This document shows positions 1 to 5,273 of a stretch of DNA of 7,230 nt, piece by piece. The DNA lies in NCBI GenBank assembly GCA_946187475.1, contig CAMHRJ010000108.1, positions 1 to 7,230 of the forward strand, given 5' to 3'. Position 1 is the first letter of the stretch. The number at the start of each line of letters is the position of its first letter. The stretch comes from an uncultured Clostridia bacterium. GTDB taxonomy: Bacteria; Bacillota; Clostridia; Oscillospirales; Oscillospiraceae. Both the position numbers and the translations under genes were made by a program. The notes below the pieces were generated by a model, which was not told the origin of the DNA, searched no databases, and was given only the letters and a program-made list of their open reading frames with translations.

Positions 1-465
1 AGCGGCCTCATCGGCGAGGATCCCCGGGGCATCCCCAACAACCTCATGCCCTTCATCTCCCAGACGGCCATCGGCCGCCGGGAGCGCCTGAGCATCTTCG
101 GCAACGACTATGACACCCCCGACGGCACCTGCATCCGGGACTACATCCACGTGGTGGACCTGGCCAAGGGCCATGTGGCGGCCATCGCCTACATGAATGC
201 CCACACCGGCGAGAGCGTCTTCAACCTGGGCACCGGCAAGGGCAGCAGCGTGCTGGAGATGGTGCGCGCCTTCGAGACGGCGAACCACCTGGTGGTGCCC
301 TTTGTCTTCGCCGACCGCCGCGCCGGCGATCTGCCCGTCTGCTACGCCTGCCCGGACAAGAGCGCGGAGCTCCTGCACTGGAAGGCCCTTTACAACATCG
401 AAGACATGTGCCGTGACACCTGGAACTGGCAGACCAAGAACCCCACCGGCTACGCGAAAGCGTAA
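1..465 (+). CDS. galE: UDP-glucose 4-epimerase, C-terminal part (5' end outside window)
   Basis: Frame 1 is open from the first base to a TAA at 463-465, giving 154 residues with no start in the window. The product interconverts UDP-glucose and UDP-galactose in the cytosol (Leloir pathway; sugar nucleotides for surface polysaccharides). The sequence shows classic GalE C-terminal blocks: SGLIGEDPRGIPNNLMPFI at the left edge, then GRRERLSIFGNDYDTPDGT, the RDYIHVVDLAKGH block, FNLGTGKGSSVLEMV, RRAGDLPVCYA, and the terminal DTWNWQTKNP. This is roughly the last 45% of a ~340-residue enzyme. The NAD-binding Rossmann core and the catalytic YxxxK lie upstream and cannot be checked. The reading frame is intact to the expected C-terminus. 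No hairpin terminator is visible between this stop and the next gene, so read-through into the HAD gene is possible. Confidence 0.95.
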   Translation, partial: SGLIGEDPRGIPNNLMPFISQTAIGRRERLSIFGNDYDTPDGTCIRDYIHVVDLAKGHVAAIAYMNAHTGESVFNLGTGKGSSVLEMVRAFETANHLVVPFVFADRRAGDLPVCYACPDKSAELLHWKALYNIEDMCRDTWNWQTKNPTGYAKA

Positions 466-471
466 ACCCTC

Positions 472-500
472 TTGTAACTTTCAGCATTTTCCGATATAAT
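472..500 (+). promoter_or_regulatory. Sigma-A promoter for the HAD hydrolase gene
   Basis: TTGTAA (472-477), a 17-bp spacer and a perfect TATAAT (495-500) lie seven bases after the galE stop and 45 bases before the HAD start codon. Transcription would begin near 507, giving a leader of about 40 bases. The -35 box matches the consensus at four of six positions. Confidence 0.75.
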
Positions 501-545
501 GCTGTCAAATACCCCCAAAAATTGGAGAATACAGGGAGGCAACTC

Positions 546-1376
546 ATGACGGACTATCAGAGACTCATTGACACCCAGCTGTTTTTGCTGGACATGGACG
601 GCACGCTCTATCTGGGCGATGACGTGTTCCCCTGCGCGGTGGACTTCATCCACTCCATCGCCGAGACCGGACGCAAGTATATCTACCTCACCAACAACTC
701 CTCCCGCGCCGGCGTGGACTACATCACCCGCCTTCGGAAGCTGGGCTTCCCCTGCGAGGCAGAGAACGTCTTCACCTCCGGCATGGCCACGGGCGAATTC
801 CTGAACCAGCAGTACCCCGGCGCGAAGGTCTACCTGGCCGGCACCAAGGCGTTCTACCGGGAGCTGAAGAGCTACGGCATCGACCTGGTGAACGACGAAA
901 ACGGCCACACCGACGTCTTTGACGTGGACGTGGTGGTCCAGGGCTTCGACACCGAGCTGGTCTACGAGAAGCTGGACAAGGCCGTCCACTTCCTGCGCCG
1001 CGGCGCCAAGTTCATTGCCGCCAACCCCGACTGGGTCTGCCCCATGGCCGCCGGCGAGGTGCTTCCCGACTGCGGCAGCATCTGCGCGCTGCTGACCGCC
1101 TCCACCGGCGTGGAGCCGGAGTACATCGGCAAGCCCAACCGGAACATGATCGACGTGGTCTCCAAGATGACCGGCATTCCCAACGAGAACATCTGCGCCG
1201 TGGGCGACCGGCTCTACACCGACATCGCCGTGGCGAAGAACGCCGGCAGCGTCTCCGTCTGCGTCCTCTCCGGCGAGAGCAGTGAGGCCGACATCGAGGC
1301 CAGCGACGTGAAGCCCGATTACGTCCTGCAGGACGTGGGCGAGATCGCCAAGATTCTCCGCGCCGCACAGAAATAA
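546..1376 (+). CDS. NagD-like HAD-superfamily phosphatase (HAD-IIA)
   Basis: This 276-residue cytosolic protein is a HAD hydrolase of the NagD/4-nitrophenylphosphatase group, which dephosphorylates small phosphorylated metabolites (sugar phosphates, nucleotides, phosphoglycolate). The physiological substrate cannot be told from sequence. Motif I is DMDGTLY at 16-22, with nucleophile D16 and acid/base D18. Motif II is TNNSS at 49-53. Motif III is the lysine of GKPN (K196). Motif IV is GDRLYTD at 220-226, with metal ligands D221 and D226. The long stretch between motifs II and III is the C2-type cap. The length is normal for the family. I chose the ATG at 546 because GGGAGG (534-539) sits six bases before it. 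A TTG at 522 is also in frame but has no ribosome binding site and would put that Shine-Dalgarno inside the coding region. The gene has its own promoter and terminator, so its place next to galE need not mean a shared pathway. Confidence 0.93.
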   Translation: MTDYQRLIDTQLFLLDMDGTLYLGDDVFPCAVDFIHSIAETGRKYIYLTNNSSRAGVDYITRLRKLGFPCEAENVFTSGMATGEFLNQQYPGAKVYLAGTKAFYRELKSYGIDLVNDENGHTDVFDVDVVVQGFDTELVYEKLDKAVHFLRRGAKFIAANPDWVCPMAAGEVLPDCGSICALLTASTGVEPEYIGKPNRNMIDVVSKMTGIPNENICAVGDRLYTDIAVAKNAGSVSVCVLSGESSEADIEASDVKPDYVLQDVGEIAKILRAAQK

Positions 1377-1392
1377 GCACATCCAATACGAC

Positions 1393-1422
1393 AGCCCGCT
1401 GCGAAAACCGCAGCGGGCTTTT
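1393..1422 (+). terminator. Rho-independent terminator of the HAD gene
   Basis: An 11-bp GC-rich stem (1393-1403 with 1409-1419), a five-base AAAAC loop and a TTTT run (1419-1422) lie 16 bases after the HAD stop codon. Confidence 0.9.
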
Positions 1423-1486
1423 GTCGGGATTTCGGTAAGTTTGAATTTATCGGTGGATGGATTACCGCCGCACCTCAATCGTGCTC

Positions 1487-1557
1487 GTAGGGGCGGGGCT
1501 TGCCCCGCCCGTGTACACAGGCATTTGTCTGGCGGGAGGGGCAAGCCCCTCCCCTAC
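1487..1557. repeat. 71-bp GC-rich palindromic intergenic repeat (GTAGGGG family)
   Basis: Two 24-base arms, 1487-1510 and 1534-1557, are reverse complements at 22 of 24 positions. They begin with GTAGGGG and end with CCCCTAC. Each arm is itself a small palindrome (GGGGCTTGCCCC), so the unit can fold either as one long hairpin over a 23-base centre or as two small hairpins. The two mismatches swap C for A and G for T symmetrically within each arm, so each arm's own hairpin stays paired while the two arms differ. I remember similar GTAGGGG...CCCCTAC repeats scattered between genes in Oscillospiraceae-type genomes, but copy number here cannot be checked. Confidence 0.75.
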
Positions 1558-1612
1558 AAATTCTATTTCAGTGCGACCGTTAAACTCCCATTTTCTCTGT
1601 CACCCTGCCCGT

Positions 1613-1636
1613 AACTGCACCATCGGCGCAGTTTTT
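1613..1636 (+). terminator. Weak hairpin with T-run, possible orphan terminator
   Basis: AACTGC (1613-1618) pairs with GCAGTT (1628-1633), two more base pairs are possible inside the loop, and TTTTT follows at 1632-1636. No gene ends just upstream, so it may be a relic, part of the surrounding repeat element, or chance. If functional, it would shield the promoter just downstream from upstream transcription. Confidence 0.3.
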
Positions 1637-1659
1637 GTCCGATAAAATCGAAACTTTCG

Positions 1660-1688
1660 TTGACAGGGCAATGGTGCTCGATTATAAT
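1660..1688 (+). promoter_or_regulatory. Perfect-consensus sigma-A promoter for the cytidylate kinase-like gene
   Basis: TTGACA (1660-1665), a 17-bp spacer and TATAAT (1683-1688) match the consensus at all twelve positions with ideal spacing. Transcription would start near 1695, about 27 bases before the start codon. No operator-like dyad is evident, so strong unregulated transcription is expected. Confidence 0.9.
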
Positions 1689-1721
1689 AAAATCAGAACT
1701 GCACGGAACGGAGGGACGCAC

Positions 1722-2330
1722 ATGTCAAATTACATCATCACCATCGGTCGTGAGCACGGCAGCGGCGGACGCTATCTGGGCGAGGAATTGAGCCGGGAGC
1801 TTGGCATCAAATGCTATGACTCGGAGCTGATTTCCGAGGTGGCCCAGCGCAGCGGCTTCGCGGAGAAGTTCATCGAAAGCCATGAGGAGCACCGTCCCGG
1901 AAGCTTCCTGTATTCCCTGGTCACCGGCGGCGCGGCCATTGCCGGAGATCAGCCGGTCTCCGTTCAGATCTACCAGGCTCAGTCGGAGGCCATCCGCGCC
2001 ATCGCTGAGCGGGAGAGCGCCGTGATCATCGGTCGCTGCTCCAACTACGTCCTCCGAGAGGAGAATGTGGTGAAGGTGAATCTCTTCGTCCACGCCCCCA
2101 TGTTCGCCCGGGTGGCCCGGGTCAGCGAGCGGGACAACATGGACGCCGCCACCGCCGAAAAGGCCATCCGCCTCAAGGACAAGGAGCGCCAGGCCTACTA
2201 TAACTTCTTCACCGGCGAGCGCTGGGGCGACGCCAAGGACTATGATCTCAGCATCGACACCTCCAAGCTGGGCATTCCCGGCACGGTGGAGCTGGTAAAA
2301 GCCTATCTGCGCCTGCGCGGCATCGTGTGA
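1722..2330 (+). CDS. Cytidylate kinase-like P-loop family protein
   Basis: This 202-residue cytosolic protein belongs to the cytidylate kinase-like family (Pfam Cytidylate_kin2 type), which is distinct from the classical Cmk. It starts at the beta-strand YIITIGREHGSGGR (4-17). This is the modified P-loop typical of the family, where the usual GK[ST] end is replaced by GGR. It continues with LGEELSRELGIKCYDSELI (19-37), a nucleotide-kinase-like block. IIGRCSNYVL (102-111) and the Arg-rich lid-like segment ARVARVSERDNM (129-140), together with KDKERQAYY (152-160), fit the family pattern. The ATG at 1722 is preceded by GGAGGG (1710-1715) at a six-base distance. The frame extends further upstream, but that part covers the promoter. 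The gene is monocistronic, with its own terminator. Substrate is unknown: phosphorylation of CMP or another small molecule is inferred from fold only. Confidence 0.88.
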   Translation: MSNYIITIGREHGSGGRYLGEELSRELGIKCYDSELISEVAQRSGFAEKFIESHEEHRPGSFLYSLVTGGAAIAGDQPVSVQIYQAQSEAIRAIAERESAVIIGRCSNYVLREENVVKVNLFVHAPMFARVARVSERDNMDAATAEKAIRLKDKERQAYYNFFTGERWGDAKDYDLSIDTSKLGIPGTVELVKAYLRLRGIV

Positions 2331-2346
2331 AATGCAAGTCATACAG

Positions 2347-2378
2347 CAACGCTCCGGCAAAAGCCGGAGCGTTGTTTT
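2347..2378 (+). terminator. Rho-independent terminator of the kinase-like gene
   Basis: A perfect 12-bp stem (2347-2358 with 2363-2374), an AAAA tetraloop and TTTT (2375-2378) lie 16 bases after the stop codon. Its 3' arm end and T-run overlap the -35 region proposed for the next gene. Confidence 0.93.
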
Positions 2379-2400
2379 CGTTTGCGGGATATGGTATACT
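2372..2400 (+). promoter_or_regulatory. Extended -10 promoter for the GTPase-NYN gene
   Basis: TATACT (2395-2400) is preceded by TGG (2392-2394), an extended -10 element. The -35 position, 17 bp upstream, reads TTGTTT (2372-2377) and is formed by the end of the preceding terminator. Transcription would begin near 2407, leaving a leader of only about 26 bases. That leaves no room for the leader-peptide attenuator known upstream of tet(M). Confidence 0.65.
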
Positions 2401-2432
2401 GCTCTCGTGAACTCGAATCAGGAGGCTGTTTC

Positions 2433-4997
2433 ATGGAAACAACCAATCAAAATAAACGCAGGCTGGTGCTGGGCGTGCTGGCCCATGTGGACGCGGGGAA
2501 AACCACCCTGTCCGAGGCCATGCTCTATCGCTCCGGTGCCGTGCGGGACCTGGGCCGGGTGGACCACGGCGACGCCCATCTGGACCCCCACGCGCTGGAG
2601 CGGCAGCGGGGCATCACCATCTTCTCCCACATGGCGCGGCTGGGCCTGCCCGGCTGCGACGTGACGCTGCTGGACACCCCGGGCCACGTGGATTTCTCCG
2701 CCGCCATGGAGCGCACGCTCCAGGTGCTGGACGCGGCGGTGCTGGTGATCAGCGCCCCGGACGGCGTTCAGGCCCACACGGAGACCCTCTGGCGGCTGCT
2801 GAAGCGCTACCGGGTGCCGGCCTTTGTGTTCGTGACGAAAATGGACCTGGCCCAGCGGGGAAAGGATGAGATCCTCTCCGAGCTCCAGACGCTGGACCCG
2901 GGGCTGACGGACTTCACCGCCGAACCCGACGCCCTCTGGGAAGCGGCGGCCATGACCGACGAAGCCGCGCTGGAGCAGTTTGCCGCCGACGGGTGTCTGA
3001 CGGACGAGACCCTGCGGGCGCTGATTCAGCGGCGGAAGGTCTTCCCCTGCTGGTTCGGCTCGGGCCTGAAGCTGGAGGGCGTGGACGAATTTCTCACGGG
3101 GCTGGACCGCTTCGCACCCCGGCCGGAATATCCGCCGGAGTTCGGCGCCCAGGTCTACCAGATCATCCACGACGAGCAAAACGTGCGCCTCACCTGCATG
3201 AAGCTCACCGGCGGCAGACTCCGGGTCCGGGACGCCATCTCCTACACTCTGCCCGACGGCGAAACCATCACCGAAAAGGCCGCCGCCATCCGGCTTTACT
3301 CCGGCGCGAAGTTCGAGACCGCCGCCGAGGTCCCGGCGGGCAGCATCGTCGCCATCCAGGGTCTGACGAAGACCTACCCCGGCCAGAGCATCGGCCAGGG
3401 CGGCAGCGCCCTGCAGCCGGTGCTGGAACCCACCATGGACTACCGCATCCTGCCCCCGCCGGGCATGGACGCCCGGACGCTGCTGCCGAAGCTGCGGCAG
3501 CTGGAGGAGGAAGACCCCCAGCTGCGGCTGCGCTGGGACGAGCATCTGCGGGAGATTCGGGTGCAGCTCATGGGCGCGGTGCAGATCGAGGTGCTCCAGG
3601 CTCTGGTGCAGGAGCGGTTCGACGCCGACGTCCGGGTGGACGCCGGTCGCATCCTTTATCAGGAGACCATCACCAATACCGTGGAGGGCGTGGGCCACTT
3701 TGAACCTCTTCGCCATTACGCAGAGGTGCACGTGGTGCTGGAGCCCGGCGAGCGGGGCAGCGGTCTCACCTTCGCCACCACCTGCAGCGAGGACGCATTG
3801 GACCGGAACTGGCAGCGGCTGATCTTGGGCATGCTGGCGGCGAAGCACCACCGGGGCGTGCTCACAGGCGCGCCGCTGACAGACGTGAAGATCACGCTGA
3901 TCGCCGGCAGGGCCCATCCCAAGCACACCGAGGGCGGCGACTTTCTGCAGGCGGCCTCCCGGGCCGTGCGGCAGGGACTCATGCAGGCGGAAAGCGTGCT
4001 GCTGGAGCCCCAATACGCCTTCCGGCTGGCGGTCCCGCCCGAGCAGATCGGCCGGGCCATCAGCGACATCCGGGCGAAAAACGGGAAGTTCTCCGGCCCG
4101 GAGCCCGAGGGCGACATGAGCGTCATCACCGGCACGGCGCCGGTGTCCCAGCTCCGGGACTACACCGCCGAAGTGGCGGCCTACACCCGGGGCCGCGGCA
4201 GGCTCACGCTGCTGCCCGGGGGCTATGACCTCTGCCACGATCAGGCGGCGGTGCTCTCCGCCTCGGACTACGACCCGGAGCGGGACACGGAGAATCCCGC
4301 CGACTCCGTCTTCTGCGCCCACGGCGCGGGCACGGTGATTCCCTGGAATCAGGTGCGGGATTACATGCACATCGACACCGGCTTCGGCCGGGAAAAGGAA
4401 CCCCCTCCCCCGGCGCCGAGAATGTTCCGGCGGAATCTCGATCTGGACGACCGGGTGCTGGAGGAGATCATGCAGCGGGAGTTCGGCCCCATCCGGCGGA
4501 AGGAATACCGGGCGCCGGTGGTGAACGCCGCCCAGGACCCGGCGGAGCTGTTTCACCGGGGCAGGCAGCGCATCATCGTGGACGGCTACAACGTGATCTT
4601 CGCTTGGGACGAGCTGAAACCCCTGGCCCGGGACGATCTGGACCTGGCACGGCAGCGGCTGCTGGACGTGCTGAGCAACTACGCGGGATTTCTCCAGTGC
4701 GAGCTGGTGCTGGTCTTTGACGGCTACCGCGTGGCCAACAACCGGGGCGAAAAATCCGACTATCACAACATCCACGTGGTCTACACCAAGGAGCACGAGA
4801 CCGCCGACGCCTACATTGAGCGTCTGGCCAACGACATCGGCAAGAACGAGCGCGTCCGCGTGGTCACCTCCGACAGTCTCATCCAGCTCTCCGCCCTGCG
4901 TTCCGGCGTGCTGCGCACCTCCGCCCGGGAGTTCCGCAATGAGGTCCGCCAGACCGAGGAACGCATCGAGCAGGCCATCCGGGATTTGAACAAATGA
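2433..4997 (+). CDS. TetM/EF-G-like translational GTPase fused to a YacP/Rae1-like NYN ribonuclease domain
   Basis: This 854-residue protein combines a ribosomal-protection/EF-G type GTPase with a C-terminal nuclease domain. The GTPase motifs are G1 AHVDAGKTT (17-25), G2 RGIT (59-62), G3 DTPGH (81-85), G4 TKMD (135-138, where N is usual) and a G5-like GSG (209-211). Domain II is about 238-330, domain III about 335-403, domain IV about 404-523 with tip loop GRAHPKHTEGGDF (492-504), and domain V about 524-600. A linker with C601, C628 and PPPP (657-660) follows. The NYN domain runs from about 712: IIVDGYNVI (714-722), LVFDG (760-764), ETAD (789-792), VTSD (811-814), then a basic helical tail. 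The acidic residues D717, D763, D792 and D814 resemble those of B. subtilis YacP/Rae1, a nuclease that cuts mRNA at the ribosomal A site. The ATG at 2433 has AGGAGG (2420-2425) seven bases upstream. TetM is about 640 residues, so the extra ~210 are the linker plus nuclease. A role in ribosome rescue or quality control is inferred; tetracycline resistance is possible but doubtful. Confidence 0.9.
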   Translation: METTNQNKRRLVLGVLAHVDAGKTTLSEAMLYRSGAVRDLGRVDHGDAHLDPHALERQRGITIFSHMARLGLPGCDVTLLDTPGHVDFSAAMERTLQVLDAAVLVISAPDGVQAHTETLWRLLKRYRVPAFVFVTKMDLAQRGKDEILSELQTLDPGLTDFTAEPDALWEAAAMTDEAALEQFAADGCLTDETLRALIQRRKVFPCWFGSGLKLEGVDEFLTGLDRFAPRPEYPPEFGAQVYQIIHDEQNVRLTCMKLTGGRLRVRDAISYTLPDGETITEKAAAIRLYSGAKFETAAEVPAGSIVAIQGLTKTYPGQSIGQGGSALQPVLEPTMDYRILPPPGMDARTLLPKLRQLEEEDPQLRLRWDEHLREIRVQLMGAVQIEVLQALVQERFDADVRVDAGRILYQETITNTVEGVGHFEPLRHYAEVHVVLEPGERGSGLTFATTCSEDALDRNWQRLILGMLAAKHHRGVLTGAPLTDVKITLIAGRAHPKHTEGGDFLQAASRAVRQGLMQAESVLLEPQYAFRLAVPPEQIGRAISDIRAKNGKFSGPEPEGDMSVITGTAPVSQLRDYTAEVAAYTRGRGRLTLLPGGYDLCHDQAAVLSASDYDPERDTENPADSVFCAHGAGTVIPWNQVRDYMHIDTGFGREKEPPPPAPRMFRRNLDLDDRVLEEIMQREFGPIRRKEYRAPVVNAAQDPAELFHRGRQRIIVDGYNVIFAWDELKPLARDDLDLARQRLLDVLSNYAGFLQCELVLVFDGYRVANNRGEKSDYHNIHVVYTKEHETADAYIERLANDIGKNERVRVVTSDSLIQLSALRSGVLRTSAREFRNEVRQTEERIEQAIRDLNK
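4530..4994 (+). other. NYN (YacP/Rae1-like) domain within the fusion
   Basis: Residues ~700-854 of the GTPase fusion form a full-length NYN domain of PIN-like fold. DGYNVI, VFDGY, KEHETADAYIERLA, VVTSD and GVLRTSAREF follow each other in the same order as in free-standing YacP proteins, with all acidic metal-binding candidates retained. No stop or frameshift separates it from the GTPase part, so the fusion is genuine in this sequence. The last ~30 residues are charged and likely helical (EFRNEVRQTEERIEQAIRDL). Confidence 0.88.
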
Positions 4998-4998
4998 G

Positions 4999-5031
4999 AA
5001 ACAGCAGCACCTGTTCAGGTGCTGCTGTTTT
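4999..5031 (+). terminator. Rho-independent terminator of the GTPase-NYN gene
   Basis: A 12-bp perfect stem (5001-5012 with 5017-5028), extendable by two A-T pairs, closes a GTTC loop and is followed by TTTT (5028-5031). It begins only a few bases after the TGA stop. Confidence 0.92.
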
Positions 5032-5154
5032 ATGGGTATTTGCGGAATTGATCGGTTCAATGTCAGCGAACTTGCGAGGGTGTGCGATTTGAGCCGAACG
5101 ACAACATACAAATACATTGGGCTATTGGAAGGAAGCACCGTAATCCGCAGTTGA
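5032..5154 (+). pseudogene. Short helix-turn-helix relic, resolvase-like
   Basis: A 40-codon open frame contains FNVSELARVCDLSRTTTYKY (codons 9-28). It resembles the C-terminal helix-turn-helix of small serine recombinases/resolvases (AELA..xxxSRxTxYxYI). No catalytic domain precedes it: upstream is the GTPase gene's terminator. The ATG at 5032 lies in that terminator's T-run and has no ribosome binding site. I read it as the leftover 3' end of a recombinase or similar DNA-binding gene. It is AT-richer than the flanking genes and is followed at once by the XRE gene's promoter. An unrelated HTH protein fragment is the main alternative. Confidence 0.5.
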
Positions 5155-5180
5155 CTAAGGTGCTGTTTGTGTGCTAAAAT
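5151..5180 (+). promoter_or_regulatory. Promoter of the XRE-family gene
   Basis: TTGACT (5151-5156), an 18-bp spacer and TAAAAT (5175-5180) with an upstream TGC (extended -10) form a good sigma-A promoter. It leaves a leader of about 85 bases before the start codon. A weaker second candidate, TTGAGG (5212-5217) with 17 bp to TATGCT (5235-5240), lies closer to the gene. Confidence 0.65.
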
Positions 5181-5205
5181 CGCAAATAATGTGAATGTTA
5201 ATTCT

Positions 5206-5258
5206 CGTTGCTTGAGGCAACGGTTTTATTCTTGTATGCTGTTGTCTGAACACAGCAG
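5206..5258 (+). promoter_or_regulatory. Leader hairpins upstream of the XRE gene (possible attenuator and operator)
   Basis: CGTTGC (5206-5211) pairs with GCAACG (5217-5222) and is followed by GTTTTATT, giving a short terminator-like hairpin inside the leader. Just downstream, GCTG-T-TGT (5238-5245) pairs with ACA-CAGC (5250-5256) around a CTGA loop, with one bulged T. This dyad overlaps the second -10 candidate and ends five bases before the ribosome binding site. Its position suits autoregulation by the encoded repressor, but this is inference. Confidence 0.35.
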
Positions 5259-5273
5259 AAAGGAGATTCACAT

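Larger units (their letters stand above)
1437..1656. repeat. Possible MITE-like element bounded by imperfect inverted repeats
   Basis: AAGTTTGAATTTATCGG (1437-1453) and the reverse complement of 1639-1656 (AAGTTTCGATTTTATCGG) match except for one substitution and one extra base. They flank about 220 bp that contain the GC-rich palindromic repeat and no convincing gene. The right end stops four bases before the -35 box of the next gene. No target-site duplication was identified, so this may be a chance pairing or an eroded element. Confidence 0.3.

Noticed and set aside
522..545. TTG start giving the HAD protein eight extra residues
   Set aside because: No ribosome binding site precedes it, and the GGGAGG for the ATG at 546 would lie inside the coding region.
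450..1544. A 364-codon minus-strand open frame across the HAD gene
   Set aside because: Composition is that of an antisense shadow and it runs over the HAD terminator and the palindromic repeat; no motif supports it.
1487..1557. The GC-rich palindrome as a terminator
   Set aside because: Neither side is followed by a T-run, and the HAD gene already has a strong terminator at 1393-1422.
2382..2432. Upstream in-frame start for the GTPase-NYN protein (17 extra residues)
   Set aside because: That start lies within the promoter before the expected transcription start; the ATG at 2433 has a perfect AGGAGG at seven bases and matches the family N-terminus.
2401..2432. A tet(M)-like leader-peptide attenuator before the GTPase gene
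   Set aside because: The predicted leader is about 26 bases and contains no hairpin or small open frame.
2418..5138. A 906-codon open frame on the minus strand opposite the GTPase-NYN gene
   Set aside because: Its length comes from the GC-rich codon pattern of the true gene. The translation is low-complexity Leu/Val/Gly/His/Arg-rich with no recognisable domain, while the plus strand has clear motifs, a ribosome binding site and a terminator.
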